Assembly: GCF_016920785.2 (NCBI RefSeq)
Contig: NW_024609857.1
Coordinates: 10,807,618-10,871,617 of the forward strand
Reading direction: 5' to 3'
Origin: Ixodes scapularis
Taxonomy: Eukaryota > Arthropoda > Arachnida > Ixodida > Ixodidae
DNA: 64,000 nt
The translations under genes were made by a program, and so were the position numbers. Below are positions 36,001 to 43,363 of the stretch, piece by piece (position 1 is the stretch's first letter; each line of letters begins with the position of its first letter). The notes beneath the pieces are model-generated. The model did not search any database. It was not told where the DNA came from and worked only from the letters and a program-made list of their open reading frames with translations.

Positions 36001-38701
36001 TAAAGTTCTTCCAAATAAGCACTATCTTAGCAGATTTGAGCCATCCATTGACAGATAGTAACCATGAGCCAAGCACTCCCTGGTCTGTGCACTAATGTTC
36101 AGAAAGTCTATGTACTTTTGCACTGCTTTATTGCTTCGATGCTGAGACCAGGAAGAATTCCTCAGCTATCAATCAAGAAAGATAACCAATCATCAAGATT
36201 GAAATATTTTAGAACCCTGCGCTAGAGGAAGCTTCGGTGTTCAAATTAAACATCTGAGACCACGGACCTCGAATGGTTTGTTCATTTGTCAGGCTAAATG
36301 CAGATATTTGGCTCAGGGGAATTTATAAGACTGAGCTCACTGATAGGAGCATAATATGGCTCTAAATGTACCGTATTTTCTGGACTATAAATTGCACCCT
36401 TGTATAGGTCGCACATCCGTATAGTGAGCCTTCTTCTTGGAAAAGTTGGCATATAAGTCGCACCTCTTTGCACGGTTCACACAATGATTTGTGTGCATCG
36501 ATATTACAAAATTGGAGCTTCGCACAATCGGCTTGATCACACATACCGTTTTAAGCACAACTTTGATGTTTCAACTCGCGAGAAATGCCCATAGCATGGC
36601 GCTGTCTGGTGGGGGCAATCGAGTGTTTCGCAGCAAAAGGACGTAAAACGCGCAAAAAATAAAAGGGTAGTCGGCTTTATTCGAGCGAACACATGCCGAG
36701 CCAACGAAAATTTAACGAGCTAGACACTCGTGAACCAAGCTTTGGACCACTAGGCCTAGCCTAGGCCCGGAGACGACGCGAGCATCGATGCGCAGGCAAA
36801 GGGATAAACCTTGACATACTTTTTTTTCGGTACTTCTAAAAGATGAGCTAGGCACAATCTTTCCTTTTACATGTAGCAACACGGCTGGGACATGCCAGAA
36901 AAAAAAAACTGCTCATCAAACGGAAATTAAGAAAGACATGAGAAAATATTCTGCAATGCATGTATACCAGCCCACTTACCTTTCAGTGTTACTAGACTGA
37001 AGCAAAATATGGAACCATGGCTGAATTAGGCAACGTCTATAACATGCTGTAAAAGCTTTATTCTCACAGTCTTGCCTATCCACATTGAACCGCTTTGGGG
37101 AAACCCTAACATTTCTCGCTTTCCAAGTCAGTTATGAAAAGTTTAGGAGAGTGCTGCGACAGCAGTGCCTCCTTGAGGGGGAAACACCGCCCATGTGGCT
37201 ACATAGTTACGGTGCTGAACGAAAGATGGCGTGCGGTGCATAAAATAAAGGGTGTCGCACCGTGAATTAAAAAGAAAAAATGCATATAAGTCACATTGTC
37301 GTATAAGACACACCAAGAAAAATGTCTGAAAAAAACCGCAACTTATACACTGGAAAATACAGTAGTTATTCCTCCGTTAGTGGTTGTCCAATCTAAATGC
37401 TGAGTTATTGTGGTGACATATCTTTTTCTAGTTTTCCAGCCCATGAAATGGGACGATAGCCAAATTGTTGTTAGAAAGTTTTTGTGTTATGGCTCAAGTA
37501 GAAGAACCTGAACATCTCTACAGGAGTCTACATCTAGTGGAGCCTCCTATTATTTTATGAGCCCAAGTGAACACTTGGAAGTAGTGTTGTAGGGAAGGCG
37601 CTTTTACTTTTCTTCTAGTTTAAATTTAGAAATTCATATTGGGCATTGTAGGAAGTCTGTTTTACATTTATTCCAGAAACATCTTTTTGAGGACAGAAGT
37701 AGTACTACTGAGAAACATTTGCTAGAGTTTGGTTATATTCCTGCAGTTTCTTTTCTTTTTTTCTAGTGCAACATTGCCTGGGCTGCAATTTCTTGTTTTG
37801 CTTCATGCACATCAATCAAAAGAAATAATCTTTTTTTTTTTTTTGTGGGAAGCATACATTAGTTCTGTTTATAAATAAAAATACAATGTATTTGGCCCGC
37901 CTTTCCTGAATACTGCATTCTCTTTCTTCAAAGCCAAAGTATGTGGTTCTTCTAGAAGTTCTACTGTTGTTTTGGCAAGGGTTGATATTGTTTTTAAGGG
38001 GCAAGGCTTCAGAAAAATCTGTGGCAGACCTGGAGTTCTAAGAATGGATTTGTGTTAAGACCCTCTCTAATCTCTCTGCAGGCCCATTCCTCAGAGTTCG
38101 AGCCATCAGGAGCTGTAAAAGAGCTGTATGTCTACGCCGCTAAATACAGAGAGCAGGTGAGAATGGTTTTATGAATATACCATAGACTATGCCTCACTAC
38201 CCATCGAGTTGTCATCACTGAGCACATCTTGGGTCAAATTTTGGATTGCTGCAAGGATGATACTGGATGTATAAGGACTTTTTTAGCACTTTTATTTGTC
38301 ATTCTTTATTGTGCACAGAAGATATATGAGAAAACTATAACATATATTGCACTCTTCCCAAGTACATCTGACTGAGGAAGGAACGTTCTGATAAATGCAT
38401 TATTTATGAGAAACAAACTGACCACCCATGCATGGAGATGTTTAGGCGATGGCTGGAGGCCATTACTTTACAAAAAAACCACACGCTAAGGAGTCGCAGC
38501 CCCACTTGTGTGAGCCGGCCTAATCCAGACTGGCCGATTCACACTTTGCGAGTAAACCCGAAATCTGAAGCTTTGTCCTCTCTCTTTTGGCAGGTCTTGA
38601 CCGGATTAGAGAATGACATGCACTGTCGGAATCTGCACTTCTCGCACAAGTTACTCAACGTGGCGTGCACACTCGAAGGAGAACAGACTTCCATGTGTTG
38701 A
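2004..38701 (+). CDS. PlexA: Plexin, arthropod PlexA-like, 3' part of gene (27 exons)
   Basis: Single-pass receptor for semaphorins that regulates small GTPases through an intracellular RasGAP-like domain. The 27 exons join in one open frame of 4407 bp, giving 1468 residues and a stop. In the partial protein: Sema end 1-43; PSI1 about 45-95; IPT1 126-205; PSI2 206-247; IPT2 250-349; PSI3 350-402; IPT3-IPT6 about 403-820; membrane helix 833-855; cytoplasmic part 856-1468. The GAP halves (about 885-1095 and 1225-1460) carry RDRVNVASLL, LMLRRTESVVEKMLTNW and LPLRFWVN. The Rho-binding insert (about 1096-1200) contains VKSKILDTLYKNTPFSLRP. The tail, cytoplasmic motifs and overall fit favour PlexA over PlexB, but that subtype call rests on recalled family features and is less sure than the plexin call. 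The N-terminal Sema exons lie left of the window. Confidence 0.96.
2133..5433 (+). other. Plexin intron w1-w2
   Basis: CpG-rich to about 3.1 kb, with a CA/CATA microsatellite at about 2405-2470, T-runs near 4250-4280 and a C-run plus CA repeat at about 4896-4930. Long open frames here lack any recognisable domain. No other gene seen. Confidence 0.6.
5434..5534 (+). CDS. PlexA: Plexin exon w2: PSI domain 1
   Basis: Encodes VSRIRVDRCQQYNTCDQC followed by NPYCGWCSLEK, the cysteine pattern of a plexin-semaphorin-integrin domain. Phase 0 in and phase 2 out, completed as Arg by the next exon. Confidence 0.96.
6124..6161. repeat. Hairpin with RFX X-box-like core
   Basis: 15-bp perfect arms (TGTCGCGCGGCGGTT) and an 8-base loop. 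Positions 6136-6149 read GTTCCCATAGCAAC, fitting the RFX consensus GTHNYYATRRNAAC. The regulatory role is inference only. Confidence 0.6.
7361..7396. repeat. Perfect 36-bp palindrome with TA ends
   Basis: Arms of 17 bp (TAGAGTTCCTGTATAGG and its exact complement) separated by AG. It begins TA and ends TA like family A, and may be a minimal foldback. Confidence 0.85.
7855..8040. mobile_element. Compound or nested family A foldback
   Basis: Contains two left-end-like motifs (GAGTTTTAGTAGATCG at 7855 and TTAGTAGATCGTTCC at about 7922) and one right end (GGTCTACTATGAAACTCTC at about 8018). Probably one copy inserted in or rearranged with another. Confidence 0.55.
8913..9041. mobile_element. TA-flanked foldback element, family A, copy 2
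   Basis: Inverted ends of about 38 bp similar to copy 1 (GGAAGTTTCAGTAGATCG and GAGAGTTTTAGTAGGTCG). Flanked by TA at both sides. Confidence 0.7.
11993..12137 (+). CDS. PlexA: Plexin exon w3: end of PSI1 and linker
   Basis: Encodes CTVQSECLNASAGG and then WLSLDTQQCIDFQSIAPEKL, the last PSI1 cysteines and the link to IPT1. Phase 2 in, phase 0 out. A 6.4-kb intron precedes it. Confidence 0.95.
12189..12310 (+). repeat. Dispersed block with 21-bp palindrome, copy 1
   Basis: Contains TGCCCACACC and its exact complement around one base (12206-12226), AAACTAGATTCGC and GACAGCAGCGCCACTGC. The same block is found reversed at 35180-35272. Confidence 0.65.
13314..13473 (+). CDS. PlexA: Plexin exon w4: IPT domain 1, first part
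   Basis: Encodes VEIAINQLPQLPRGAHYEC and ATQHGLACSTPAV, matching the plexin IPT1 pattern of a xxLPxLxxGxxYxC strand and a later cysteine. Phase 0 in, phase 1 out; donor gtgagt. Confidence 0.93.
13531..13728. mobile_element. CCTACA-type foldback element, family B, copy 1
   Basis: 198 bp with inverted ends of about 55 bp: CCTACAAGACAAGGCCGTAG at the left, and CCTACAGATAACCAGGCCGT at the right in reverse. Both run on to GAAGGCCAACGCTGG. Confidence 0.75.
13840..13936 (+). CDS. PlexA: Plexin exon w5: end of IPT1, start of PSI2
   Basis: Encodes DHVDVTLYIRSSETNTDF and FTFYDCSVHKT. The FYxCSVHxxC signature is characteristic of plexins at the IPT1-PSI2 junction. Phase 1 in, phase 2 out. Confidence 0.96.
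14213..14275 (+). repeat. (ATT)n microsatellite
   Basis: About 20 ATT units with two single-base variants, in the intron between w5 and w6. It creates false poly-Ile and poly-Asn frames. Confidence 0.95.
14552..14660 (+). CDS. PlexA: Plexin exon w6: PSI domain 2
   Basis: Encodes CSACVTSAFACNWCFSENSC and HNASACSRNVIRGEN, a typical PSI2 with a CNWC core and a glycosylation-type NAS. Phase 2 in, phase 0 out; donor gtgagt. Confidence 0.96.
15490..15618 (+). CDS. PlexA: Plexin exon w7: IPT2, first part
   Basis: Encodes QHCPSFSADSSILLANGV and TEVAVEARNLPNPA, matching the vertebrate plexin segment with a CP motif followed by xxIxLxARNLPxP. 43 codons, phase 0 at both ends. Confidence 0.94.
15746..15878. 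mobile_element. TA-flanked foldback element, family A, copy 1
   Basis: 133 bp, with about 40-bp inverted ends starting TAGAGAGTTTTAGTAGATCG and a central palindromic tail of TATCGTTATCGG-type sequence. TA at both ends suggests a Tc1/mariner-type target duplication. Confidence 0.75.
16045..16290 (+). repeat. Region of repeated TTCGCGA-type motifs
   Basis: At least six TTCGCGA/TCGCGAA occurrences with AT-rich spacers and AAAATAGGTCC-like arms. Probably an old foldback or satellite-like repeat; limits unclear. Confidence 0.45.
17888..18203 (+). repeat. Microsatellite and homopolymer cluster upstream of plexin exon w8
   Basis: (AT)n, a 14-base G run, (AT)n, about 70 bp of (TG)n at 18031-18100, a T run and an 18-base G run, ending about 107 bp before the w8 acceptor. 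Confidence 0.9.
18310..18402 (+). CDS. PlexA: Plexin exon w8: IPT2, middle
   Basis: Encodes DNFHCVLGIEGAQQRVQARV and IICAQAV, the two-cysteine central part of IPT2. 31 codons, phase 0 at both ends. The donor is gtaaaa and the intron to w9 is only 86 bp. Confidence 0.93.
18489..18573 (+). CDS. PlexA: Plexin exon w9: IPT2, end
   Basis: Encodes YTYDSELPEQQGTLTVLWN and FIGQTN. Matches the plexin strand with LPVNLSVVWNGNFxID spacing. Phase 0 in, phase 1 out. Confidence 0.94.
18960..19132 (+). CDS. PlexA: Plexin exon w10: PSI domain 3
   Basis: Encodes VTLYKCQLLG, CSLCLTRDPKYRCSWCGGSC and CPPPRIDW. This is the third PSI domain and the start of IPT3. Phase 1 in, phase 0 out. Confidence 0.96.
19133..22810 (+). 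other. Plexin intron w10-w11
   Basis: Contains C-run/A-run tracts near 19637-19680, nested short inverted repeats at 19732-19862 (GTAGGGC/GCCCTAC), a very CpG-rich patch at 20690-21070 and long T/A runs at 21160-21480. A 193-codon open frame at 22140-22721 has no recognisable family. Confidence 0.55.
22811..22956 (+). CDS. PlexA: Plexin exon w11: IPT3, first part
   Basis: Encodes IHPLSGPIEGGTFVTIEGSN and IGGIPCIPVDYN, the classic IPT opening: P-x-x-G-x-x-x-G-G-T followed by G-x-N-L. Phase 0 in, phase 2 out. Confidence 0.97.
23990..24385 (-). repeat. Interspersed repeat with tRNA-like segment
   Basis: On the minus strand, 24300-24375 shows a degenerate A box (TGTCCAGTAGTCTG) and a B box (GGTGTTCGAATCC) at tRNA-like spacing, so it may be a SINE head or tRNA relic. 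A 13-bp-arm hairpin (TACGCCTACATCG) lies at 24100-24138. It does not fold as an intact tRNA by eye. Confidence 0.4.
24449..24688 (+). CDS. PlexA: Plexin exon w12: end of IPT3, start of IPT4
   Basis: Encodes VVCTTGSSETPMTADVVVGN and then DLQPRTGPQSGGTRLYISGS, the next IPT opening. Phase 2 in, phase 2 out; 240 bp. Confidence 0.96.
24845..25066. mobile_element. Foldback element, family C
   Basis: Inverted arms of about 100 bp, starting CCTATGCGGAGCGCAAATTT and, in reverse, CCTGTGCGGAGCGCAAGTTT. The arms include AGAACGCC, TGATTGG and GGGTAG blocks. A related fragment lies at about 49147-49215. Confidence 0.7.
25221..25397 (+). CDS. PlexA: Plexin exon w13: end of IPT4, start of IPT5
   Basis: Encodes SNSQISCKTSK, SQLVLKIDNASQSIPNPFAY and ILRISPLKSFI. 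Phase 2 in, phase 2 out. The NPFxYxxDPTILxIxPLKSF segment is highly typical of plexins. Confidence 0.96.
25492..25588 (+). CDS. PlexA: Plexin exon w14: IPT5
   Basis: Encodes GGRSVMVIGSNLHAVQQPRM and VFFEDQVLNET, continuing the ISGGRxxxVxGxNL motif begun in the preceding exon. Phase 2 in, phase 0 out. Confidence 0.96.
26046..26402 (+). CDS. PlexA: Plexin exon w15: IPT5-IPT6 with low-complexity insert
   Basis: 119 codons, the longest exon seen. Starts VCEVISPSFMSCPSPPI, then a hydrophilic Asn/Ser/Gln/Lys-rich stretch (residues about 646-688), then IGFAMDDVDSVWELP, PNPQLFPF and LYKGESLVIE. The flanks match plexin IPT5 and IPT6; the insert looks like a flexible loop. Phase 0 at both ends. Confidence 0.95.
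26899..27075 (+). CDS. PlexA: Plexin exon w16: IPT6
   Basis: Encodes GENLRLASTESEVNVTIGT, LCNITSLAMNQLVCLPPEVQ and GLPMVV, the last extracellular IPT repeat with its paired cysteines. 59 codons, phase 0 at both ends. Confidence 0.95.
27076..28221 (+). other. Plexin intron w16-w17
   Basis: AT-rich intron with no recognisable repeat or exon. Confidence 0.5.
28222..28465 (+). CDS. PlexA: Plexin exon w17: juxtamembrane, membrane helix, coiled-coil start
   Basis: Encodes VGYLRYEVAKKYGFPPEA, then a hydrophobic helix of 23 residues (bases 28303-28371), then basic KHK and a heptad-like juxtamembrane helix ending IECKQ. It is the only membrane span in the visible protein. Phase 0 in, phase 1 out, completed as Ala. 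Confidence 0.97.
29076..29218 (+). CDS. PlexA: Plexin exon w18: start of cytoplasmic GAP region
   Basis: Encodes FAELQTVVTDLTNDL, GIPTLDHRTYVMKVFFPG and DHPLLQDNK. AFAELQT and the Y(x)MKVFFPG block are plexin hallmarks. Phase 1 in, phase 0 out. Confidence 0.97.
29309..29502 (+). CDS. PlexA: Plexin exon w19: GAP half 1, RDR arginine motif
   Basis: Encodes LKNNGIYSNYEVAMSQFQQL, FLVTFINTLESQKSFTIRD and RVNVASLLMIIFMGRLEY. Contains the conserved RDRxNVASLL arginine motif of the plexin RasGAP domain. Phase 0 in, phase 2 out. Confidence 0.97.
29918..30206 (+). CDS. PlexA: Plexin exon w20: GAP half 1, LRRTES motif
   Basis: Encodes VLRTLLLQLIEKSV, LMLRRTESVVEKMLTNW, LFLLFSAIKHQVEKGPVD and ARYSLFEARLLREQ. 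The RR-T-E-S motif is the second conserved arginine region of plexin GAP domains. Phase 2 in, phase 0 out. Confidence 0.98.
31045..31198 (+). CDS. PlexA: Plexin exon w21: Rho-binding domain, first part
   Basis: Encodes VIQEDQDEKVHCRVNDCDT and VKSKILDTLYKNTPFSLRPS. In plexins this ubiquitin-like insert between the GAP halves binds Rac/Rnd GTPases. Phase 0 in, phase 1 out. Confidence 0.97.
31294..31458 (+). CDS. PlexA: Plexin exon w22: Rho-binding domain, second part
   Basis: Encodes EWRHGRGGHLILADEDLTTK, WRQINTLRHYGVKDSAVM and LVMKQNDSFSSN. The intron before it is only 95 bp. Phase 1 in, phase 1 out. Confidence 0.97.
32222..32391 (+). CDS. PlexA: Plexin exon w23: start of GAP half 2
   Basis: Encodes GIKYWHLVKPEDETIG and KAIPEIFLTRLLSTK. 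The xxWHLVKP and IPEIxLTRLLxTKGT blocks mark the second GAP half. Phase 1 in, phase 0 out. Confidence 0.97.
33068..33228 (+). CDS. PlexA: Plexin exon w24: GAP half 2
   Basis: Encodes GTVEKFVEDFLKTILTVNEA, IKWLFDLLDEAAHRYGI and HAWKSN. Phase 0 in, phase 2 out. Confidence 0.97.
34594..34720. repeat. Foldback with CCCCGTTGAGCG ends
   Basis: Inverted arms CCCCGTTGAGCGCGCTT and CCCCGTTGAGCGTGCTT in reverse, continuing through GCACCGGTGCAC and GGAGAAGCAA. Sits inside AT-rich sequence bracketed by GTTTGAATTATC motifs, suggesting a nested insertion. Confidence 0.6.
35180..35272 (-). repeat. Dispersed block with 21-bp palindrome, copy 2
   Basis: Reverse-strand match to 12189-12310, including the palindrome (35235-35255) and AAACTAGATTCGCC. 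It lacks about 25 bp present in copy 1. Confidence 0.65.
35350..35638 (+). CDS. PlexA: Plexin exon w25: GAP half 2, LPLRFWVN motif
   Basis: Encodes CLPLRFWVNFIKNPDFILDV, CLSVIAQTLMDACSTCEHRL, GKDSPSNKLLFAKDIPKY and MCAAMQALSL. Carries the third conserved GAP arginine. Phase 2 in, phase 0 out. A 255-bp minisatellite begins about 65 bp past the donor. Confidence 0.97.
35703..35957 (+). repeat. Minisatellite, about 23-25 bp unit
   Basis: About ten imperfect copies of a unit like CCCAGAGTACCCTCAAGAGC. It starts about 65 bp after the donor of plexin exon w25 and creates spurious open frames on both strands. Confidence 0.85.
36369..37364. mobile_element. TIR DNA element, about 1 kb, non-autonomous
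   Basis: The ends are inverted: TACCGTATTTTCTGGACTAT at the left, and TACTGTATTTTCCAGTGTAT when the right end is read in reverse. Both ends sit at TA, fitting a TA target. Inner motifs ATATAAGTCGCAC recur near both ends. No transposase frame. Confidence 0.7.
38082..38156 (+). CDS. PlexA: Plexin exon w26: C-terminal helix
   Basis: 25 codons, AHSSEFEPSGAVKELYVYAA then KYREQ. Matches the penultimate plexin segment (xEFxxxxALxELYxYxxKYxxQ). Phase 0 at both ends. Confidence 0.95.
38594..38701 (+). CDS. PlexA: Plexin exon w27: C terminus and stop codon
   Basis: 35 codons, VLTGLENDMHCRNLHFSHKL then LEGEQTSMC and TGA at 38699-38701. The sequence after the stop has no plexin similarity and is 3' UTR. 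Confidence 0.95.
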   Translation, partial: VLTGLENDMHCRNLHFSHKLLNVACTLEGEQTSMC

Positions 38702-40425
38702 CGTTGCTCCTGTGTCGTCGGTACCATCCCCGGGGACAGCTGCCGTGCACCCAGTCACAAACGCGGAACAGACTGACGTGTTGTGCGCGCAGCCGCACTA
38801 TGCAAAGCGGGAACGGACCACCAGCAAGGGTGCCAGCCAGACTACAGGCGGTGTGTGTGTGCGTGCGCAGGACGGCTCTCCCAGCCTACTGCGGAGCAGC
38901 GTGCAAACTGTGAGGGTGTGTCTCGTGTGCGTGCGTGTGGATGAGTGAGGCGCGTAATTTATGTGTGCGGAAGAACGGCGGAACATTCCGCCGCGAGACG
39001 TTTAGGAACCGCAGCAGGAAGAGACTGTGCCCGCTCCCTTCTTTCTCGTCGGGGCGGACTGTAAACAAAGGAAAAAGTTCTACTTTCTCATTTTGGTTCG
39101 GAAGCAGGGTGATTTTGGCACTTTGCAGCCAGAAACAGCTGGCTGCCGGTGTCAACTCTATTTATACATACATGTGCCTCTGCAGGGAAGAGATAGACGT
39201 TGGACCACTGAACTTCCTCATCCCATCCACAACTCACGGTAAAGAGGATGGGTAGCATACTATGGGCTCTCGTAGGAGCAAAGAGAAAAGTTGAGGTTAT
39301 GCGCTAACTGCAAAATATTTTTAACAGGACACCGATTTTACTCATCGAGACTTTGCAGGCACAGGCTGCCTGCAGTTGTTGTTCATCGCCAGTTTTGTAC
39401 ATTTTGTATAGTAGCATCATTTTTGAAAGGTCTGTTTATGTGGCCCTCTCCTGCCCCCCTTTGTCTCTGCGCAAAAGATAAGCCATGCAATGCGTTCAAC
39501 CATTGTGAAAGACTGCCAGCATTGCCCATCTAAGTCACACAAGTCCCAGGATTGCCGAAGTAAGCTCGGCGATCTTGTCTTTGGATGCAGAAGAGGGGTC
39601 TGATCCATTTTTACTAGGTGGTACGAGCGTTGCCAGCCCCACAATTTTATTTCCATTTTATTCTTTGAGCCAATTGTAAATGTGTTTAATATATATACCG
39701 TACCTGTTTATGGCATTATTATACCTAATGCTCCAACTCTTGCTGTCTAAAGAAGCGGTATTTGAGTTAAGTACTTTGTTTCATAGCTGGCAAGTTGCCA
39801 CTCGAGGGGGGCAAGTCGATTGTTGGTGACATGGGCAAAGCATTTTTTTTTTTTTGTTTCTTTTAGCTGAAACAAACTTAAAATTCTACATTTCGGCATC
39901 GTTCGAGTCCCCTTGTTGCAGTTAAGTCAAGTGCTGTGCATTAAAAGTTTTCAGCCTGGTGTGCGTATAGTGTAAATATCTGAGATGAGGCATTTTTTGT
40001 CGAGCCATGTTGTTCGAGATATTACGGAATGTCTATAGTTAAAACAATGCTGCTTCGCTTCCTTTGGAGATTGGCCACTTTTTCGATTTCCTAGCAAAAT
40101 ACATTTCCATGTTTGTACATGTTTTGCCTGTGATATGCCGATCTCACGCTTCCGATTTGATCTGGTCCCCTTCTTTTTTTCACCAGTCAGTTCTTTCTCT
40201 TCGGGCTACAAACGAAAACGGAACTAGGGAAGAAAAAAAAAAGTGTGGCAATGCACAGGTGCTGTCATTTGGGTTTTCTAGACGTTCCGTTGACTGCCGC
40301 GAGAGTACAGGACCCTGTGTTGTTCACCTTCAATGCGACTGGCTGGAACAGCATCCTACCATCATATTTTTGATACTTGGCCTCTCCCTTGTAGTAAACA
40401 AAATAAAGACAAAAATGTTGTGCAG
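38702..40425 (+). other. PlexA: Probable plexin 3' UTR
   Basis: Non-coding sequence from the stop codon to the first strong AATAAA with a GT-rich downstream stretch. The end point is inferred from the signal, and no transcript evidence is available. An ATTAAA at about 39939 could give a shorter form and one at about 40465 a slightly longer one. Confidence 0.6.
40402..40407 (+). promoter_or_regulatory. Polyadenylation signal AATAAA (plexin)
   Basis: Canonical hexamer about 1.7 kb after the plexin stop, followed within 20-60 bp by GT-rich sequence (ttgtgcagc, tgtgtagcgtgttgc), as expected of a cleavage site. Confidence 0.55.
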
Positions 40426-41343
40426 CAGAGCGCTTCACTGTGTAGCGTGTTGCTGGCATCCGTCATTAAAGGAGCAGGTTTGAGCATGTCTTCCGTGTGT
40501 CTGTTGCTTCATTTGGCTGCTGGGTCACTTAGTGGGATCCGAAACGAAAATAATCCGGATTTGTATCCACCAAATGCAATATCCCATATTGATAATTAGT
40601 TAGAAAGCACTTCTATGATATTTGTGCCGCTCACATCGAGAACATCAGCAGTGGTAAATATATCAAGTACTATTTATTGTCTGTCGGGTGATGAATGAAT
40701 TTCTGGGGTTAATATCAACAAAATGCTGCTTTAAAGTATGAATATTGCGAGATCAACCTAAAAAAAATCAATAAATTAAAAAAAAAATATGTGGGGAGCC
40801 TTGGTTTTTCTGCAGAGATTTCACCAGGTGGCACCTAGGACGGATTTACTGAAAAAATGGCAAGCAAAAACGGCTCATCATTTCACACCATGCCAAACAT
40901 AAAAAGAGAAAAAAGGAAGCTTACGCTTTTCAGTGCTGAAATTAATAGGAGATGCGCTGTGAAAGGTGAAGAGCGCTGCTTGCTAAAGGGACCACAAGAC
41001 CGTTTTACTTTAATAACAATATGTAGTTCTAGAGTTTCTTAAATGAATAACCAAATGTAGGCTTATATGAAAAACAAGGAAGTCAGCATGAGGTCATAAT
41101 GACGTCATCTTGAAAAGGGGAGGATCATCTTGTTCATTCATTTCATGGTCCCTTTAACTGCAGTATACGCGATGACGGCCACTGCGCATGCGCAGCAGAG
41201 TCCAAGCCAGAGACCGCCGCAGCGGAGCTTGTGTGTGCTTACCTTCCGGCCTCCTCTCTGGGGTACGGAATAGCCAATAGCGTATATTGTCAGAAATCCT
41301 GGTTATGATACCCGTAAAATAAGTGCAAGAATAAAGAGAAAAT

Positions 41344-41376
41344 CATGAGCCATTCCACTTTGTGGAATGGCTCATG
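41344..41376. repeat. 33-bp perfect palindrome
   Basis: Arms CATGAGCCATTCCAC and its complement with a TTT spacer, in intergenic sequence. Confidence 0.85.
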
Positions 41377-41974
41377 GAACGCCGTGAAAGCTCTATGCCA
41401 GATTATGAAGTTTGTATGTTTCGGGACAATTTTTCCACGGGGAGTGCTGAAACTTCAACAGCAGAAATTAGAACGAAAAGAAAGCGAGAAAGATGGGAGC
41501 GTTTATTGTGAGGTGCGAAGAAGAGGAGAAGGGGGAATTCGGCGACCGTCAAGGTTTGTGCTTCCTTTTGGCCATATGGACGAGGACCCGAGTATTATTG
41601 AACAGAGAGAACGATGTAAAGATACTGTCGCGCTAGAACATTGCTCTCAGCCGGCGAAGCAGCTTGTTTTACTTACTCGTCACTAAGCTCCAGACGCACA
41701 GGTTTGCTGAGGGTAATTCCCAACCTACACGTTCATTGGGTTGTAATTAGTATTTAGTAAAACAAACACACGCGCTTAAAAAAGCAATACAGCATGAAAA
41801 AAAAAGTTCATGGGTGTTTTTGGTGAAACGTCATCACTGCGTGAACGGTATCTTATGGGCCTTCCCGCTATCTGCGGCGGTGATGTGACAGCGTTTTGAC
41901 TCTGACGTTCTGTCATATACGTCCGGTCGCTGTCATCTTTGATACGTCTATAAATAAATAAATAAATAAATAAA

Positions 41975-42136
41975 TAGTCGGTGACAGGTCAAGAACGGAG
42001 TGGAAGCTCCTCCCACCCCTTTCCACTTTAGTAGAGCGAACGCTGGAGAGGAGGCGACCTCCTCTTCACCGTTCGCTCCGTTGAAGTGGCAAGGGGTGAG
42101 AGAAACTTCCACTTTGTTCTTGACCTGTCACCGACT
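41975..42136. mobile_element. Near-complete foldback element, family K, copy 1
   Basis: 162 bp with arms that pair over most of their length: TAGTCGGTGACAGGTCAAGA at both ends, centre AGGAGG/CCTCCT. TA lies at both ends, and an (AAAT)n run is immediately to the left. Confidence 0.75.
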
Positions 42137-43363
42137 AATCCCCCGTCCCGTGACAAAACACCCTAAAAACTGGAACAATTAGTGGAGCAGTTTGACTGCT
42201 AACCTCAGTGGGTCCTCATTTCATCAAAAGTAAATCGCAGACACAAACGAAACTGCAGAGACCGGACAGGACAGTATTCTGCTTGACTGCCTTCTCGGGA
42301 AAGGGCCCCATCATGTCCTTTCGTGTTTATTTGTCGGATTAAAATTTTATAACGAAATAGCAGACCAGTAGGAGAAACTCGAAGTACTAATGCATATAAA
42401 ATCGTTGAAAACTGTCGGGGTGTCGCTTTAGATAACTATCTTCCTTGAGGCGCGAAAGGTCGCCTATCATTCTGACGCCCGCCAGAAGAACATAATCCAG
42501 CTCGCGCGTTTAATTAAAAAAAAATAAAAAATTAACATAATTGAAATAGCCTTACCCAACCTGGCTTTTCCTGCAAAAGAGAGGAGTAACTCACGTCTAC
42601 CATTGGTCAAAGACGAGTGGAAATGCCCATTTCACCTTCTGCGGCGGGCTGGTACATGCTATGGCATATTGGGCGATAGCATGGCCATCAGCGTTAGTAC
42701 AGGGCGATTCAAGGAGAGGCCAGGCTCTTTAAATCGACCGCCAAATTCGGTTTCTTAACCTATCGCGCTACGACTTTGTGCAGCGTTGCCCACAGATGGT
42801 GCATTTTTTTTTTTAATAAAATTTGTAAAGAGCGAATTTACCTGAGCAAAAAGTAAAGAAAGAAAAAGGCTTAGCTCCTATGGAAACGCAGCGACGCCAC
42901 CGGTCTTTAAACAACACGGCGCCGTTCCGCACGGGAGACAAGAGATGGCGCAACGAACGCCGCCAACGAACGAGCATTTGGCGCCGAGAGTCGGCGTCTT
43001 TAGCAGACGATCTTTTCGACTCAAAAGTGGCGCGCGTTCCGCAGGCGGCGACAGTCGCAGAAACAAAAACAGGCGCGGTAAAAACAAGGAACTGCAGTTA
43101 CTTGTCGGCTAAAGATGCTGGCTTTCGGCGTCGTATGCTCGTTCTTGGCAGCAGTTGGCGTCGCGGCCAACTGCTGCCAACGAACGCTGGGACGTTCATG
43201 ACTTGGGGTATGGAGACGCGGAGGGGGGTTAAAATGCATAATCGGGGGGAGGGGGGGGGGGTGCTGAAGCTCCATAAGCTCCCCCCTGGCTACTCTCCTG
43301 CCGTAGAGAACGGCGGAACACCATCTAGACGCTGTGCTTCGAAACGTGCGTATCCCATAGAAT

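Noticed and set aside
41345..41686. 113-codon intergenic frame starting in a palindrome
   Set aside because: No homology; the start codon lies in the 33-bp palindrome; no splice or promoter context.
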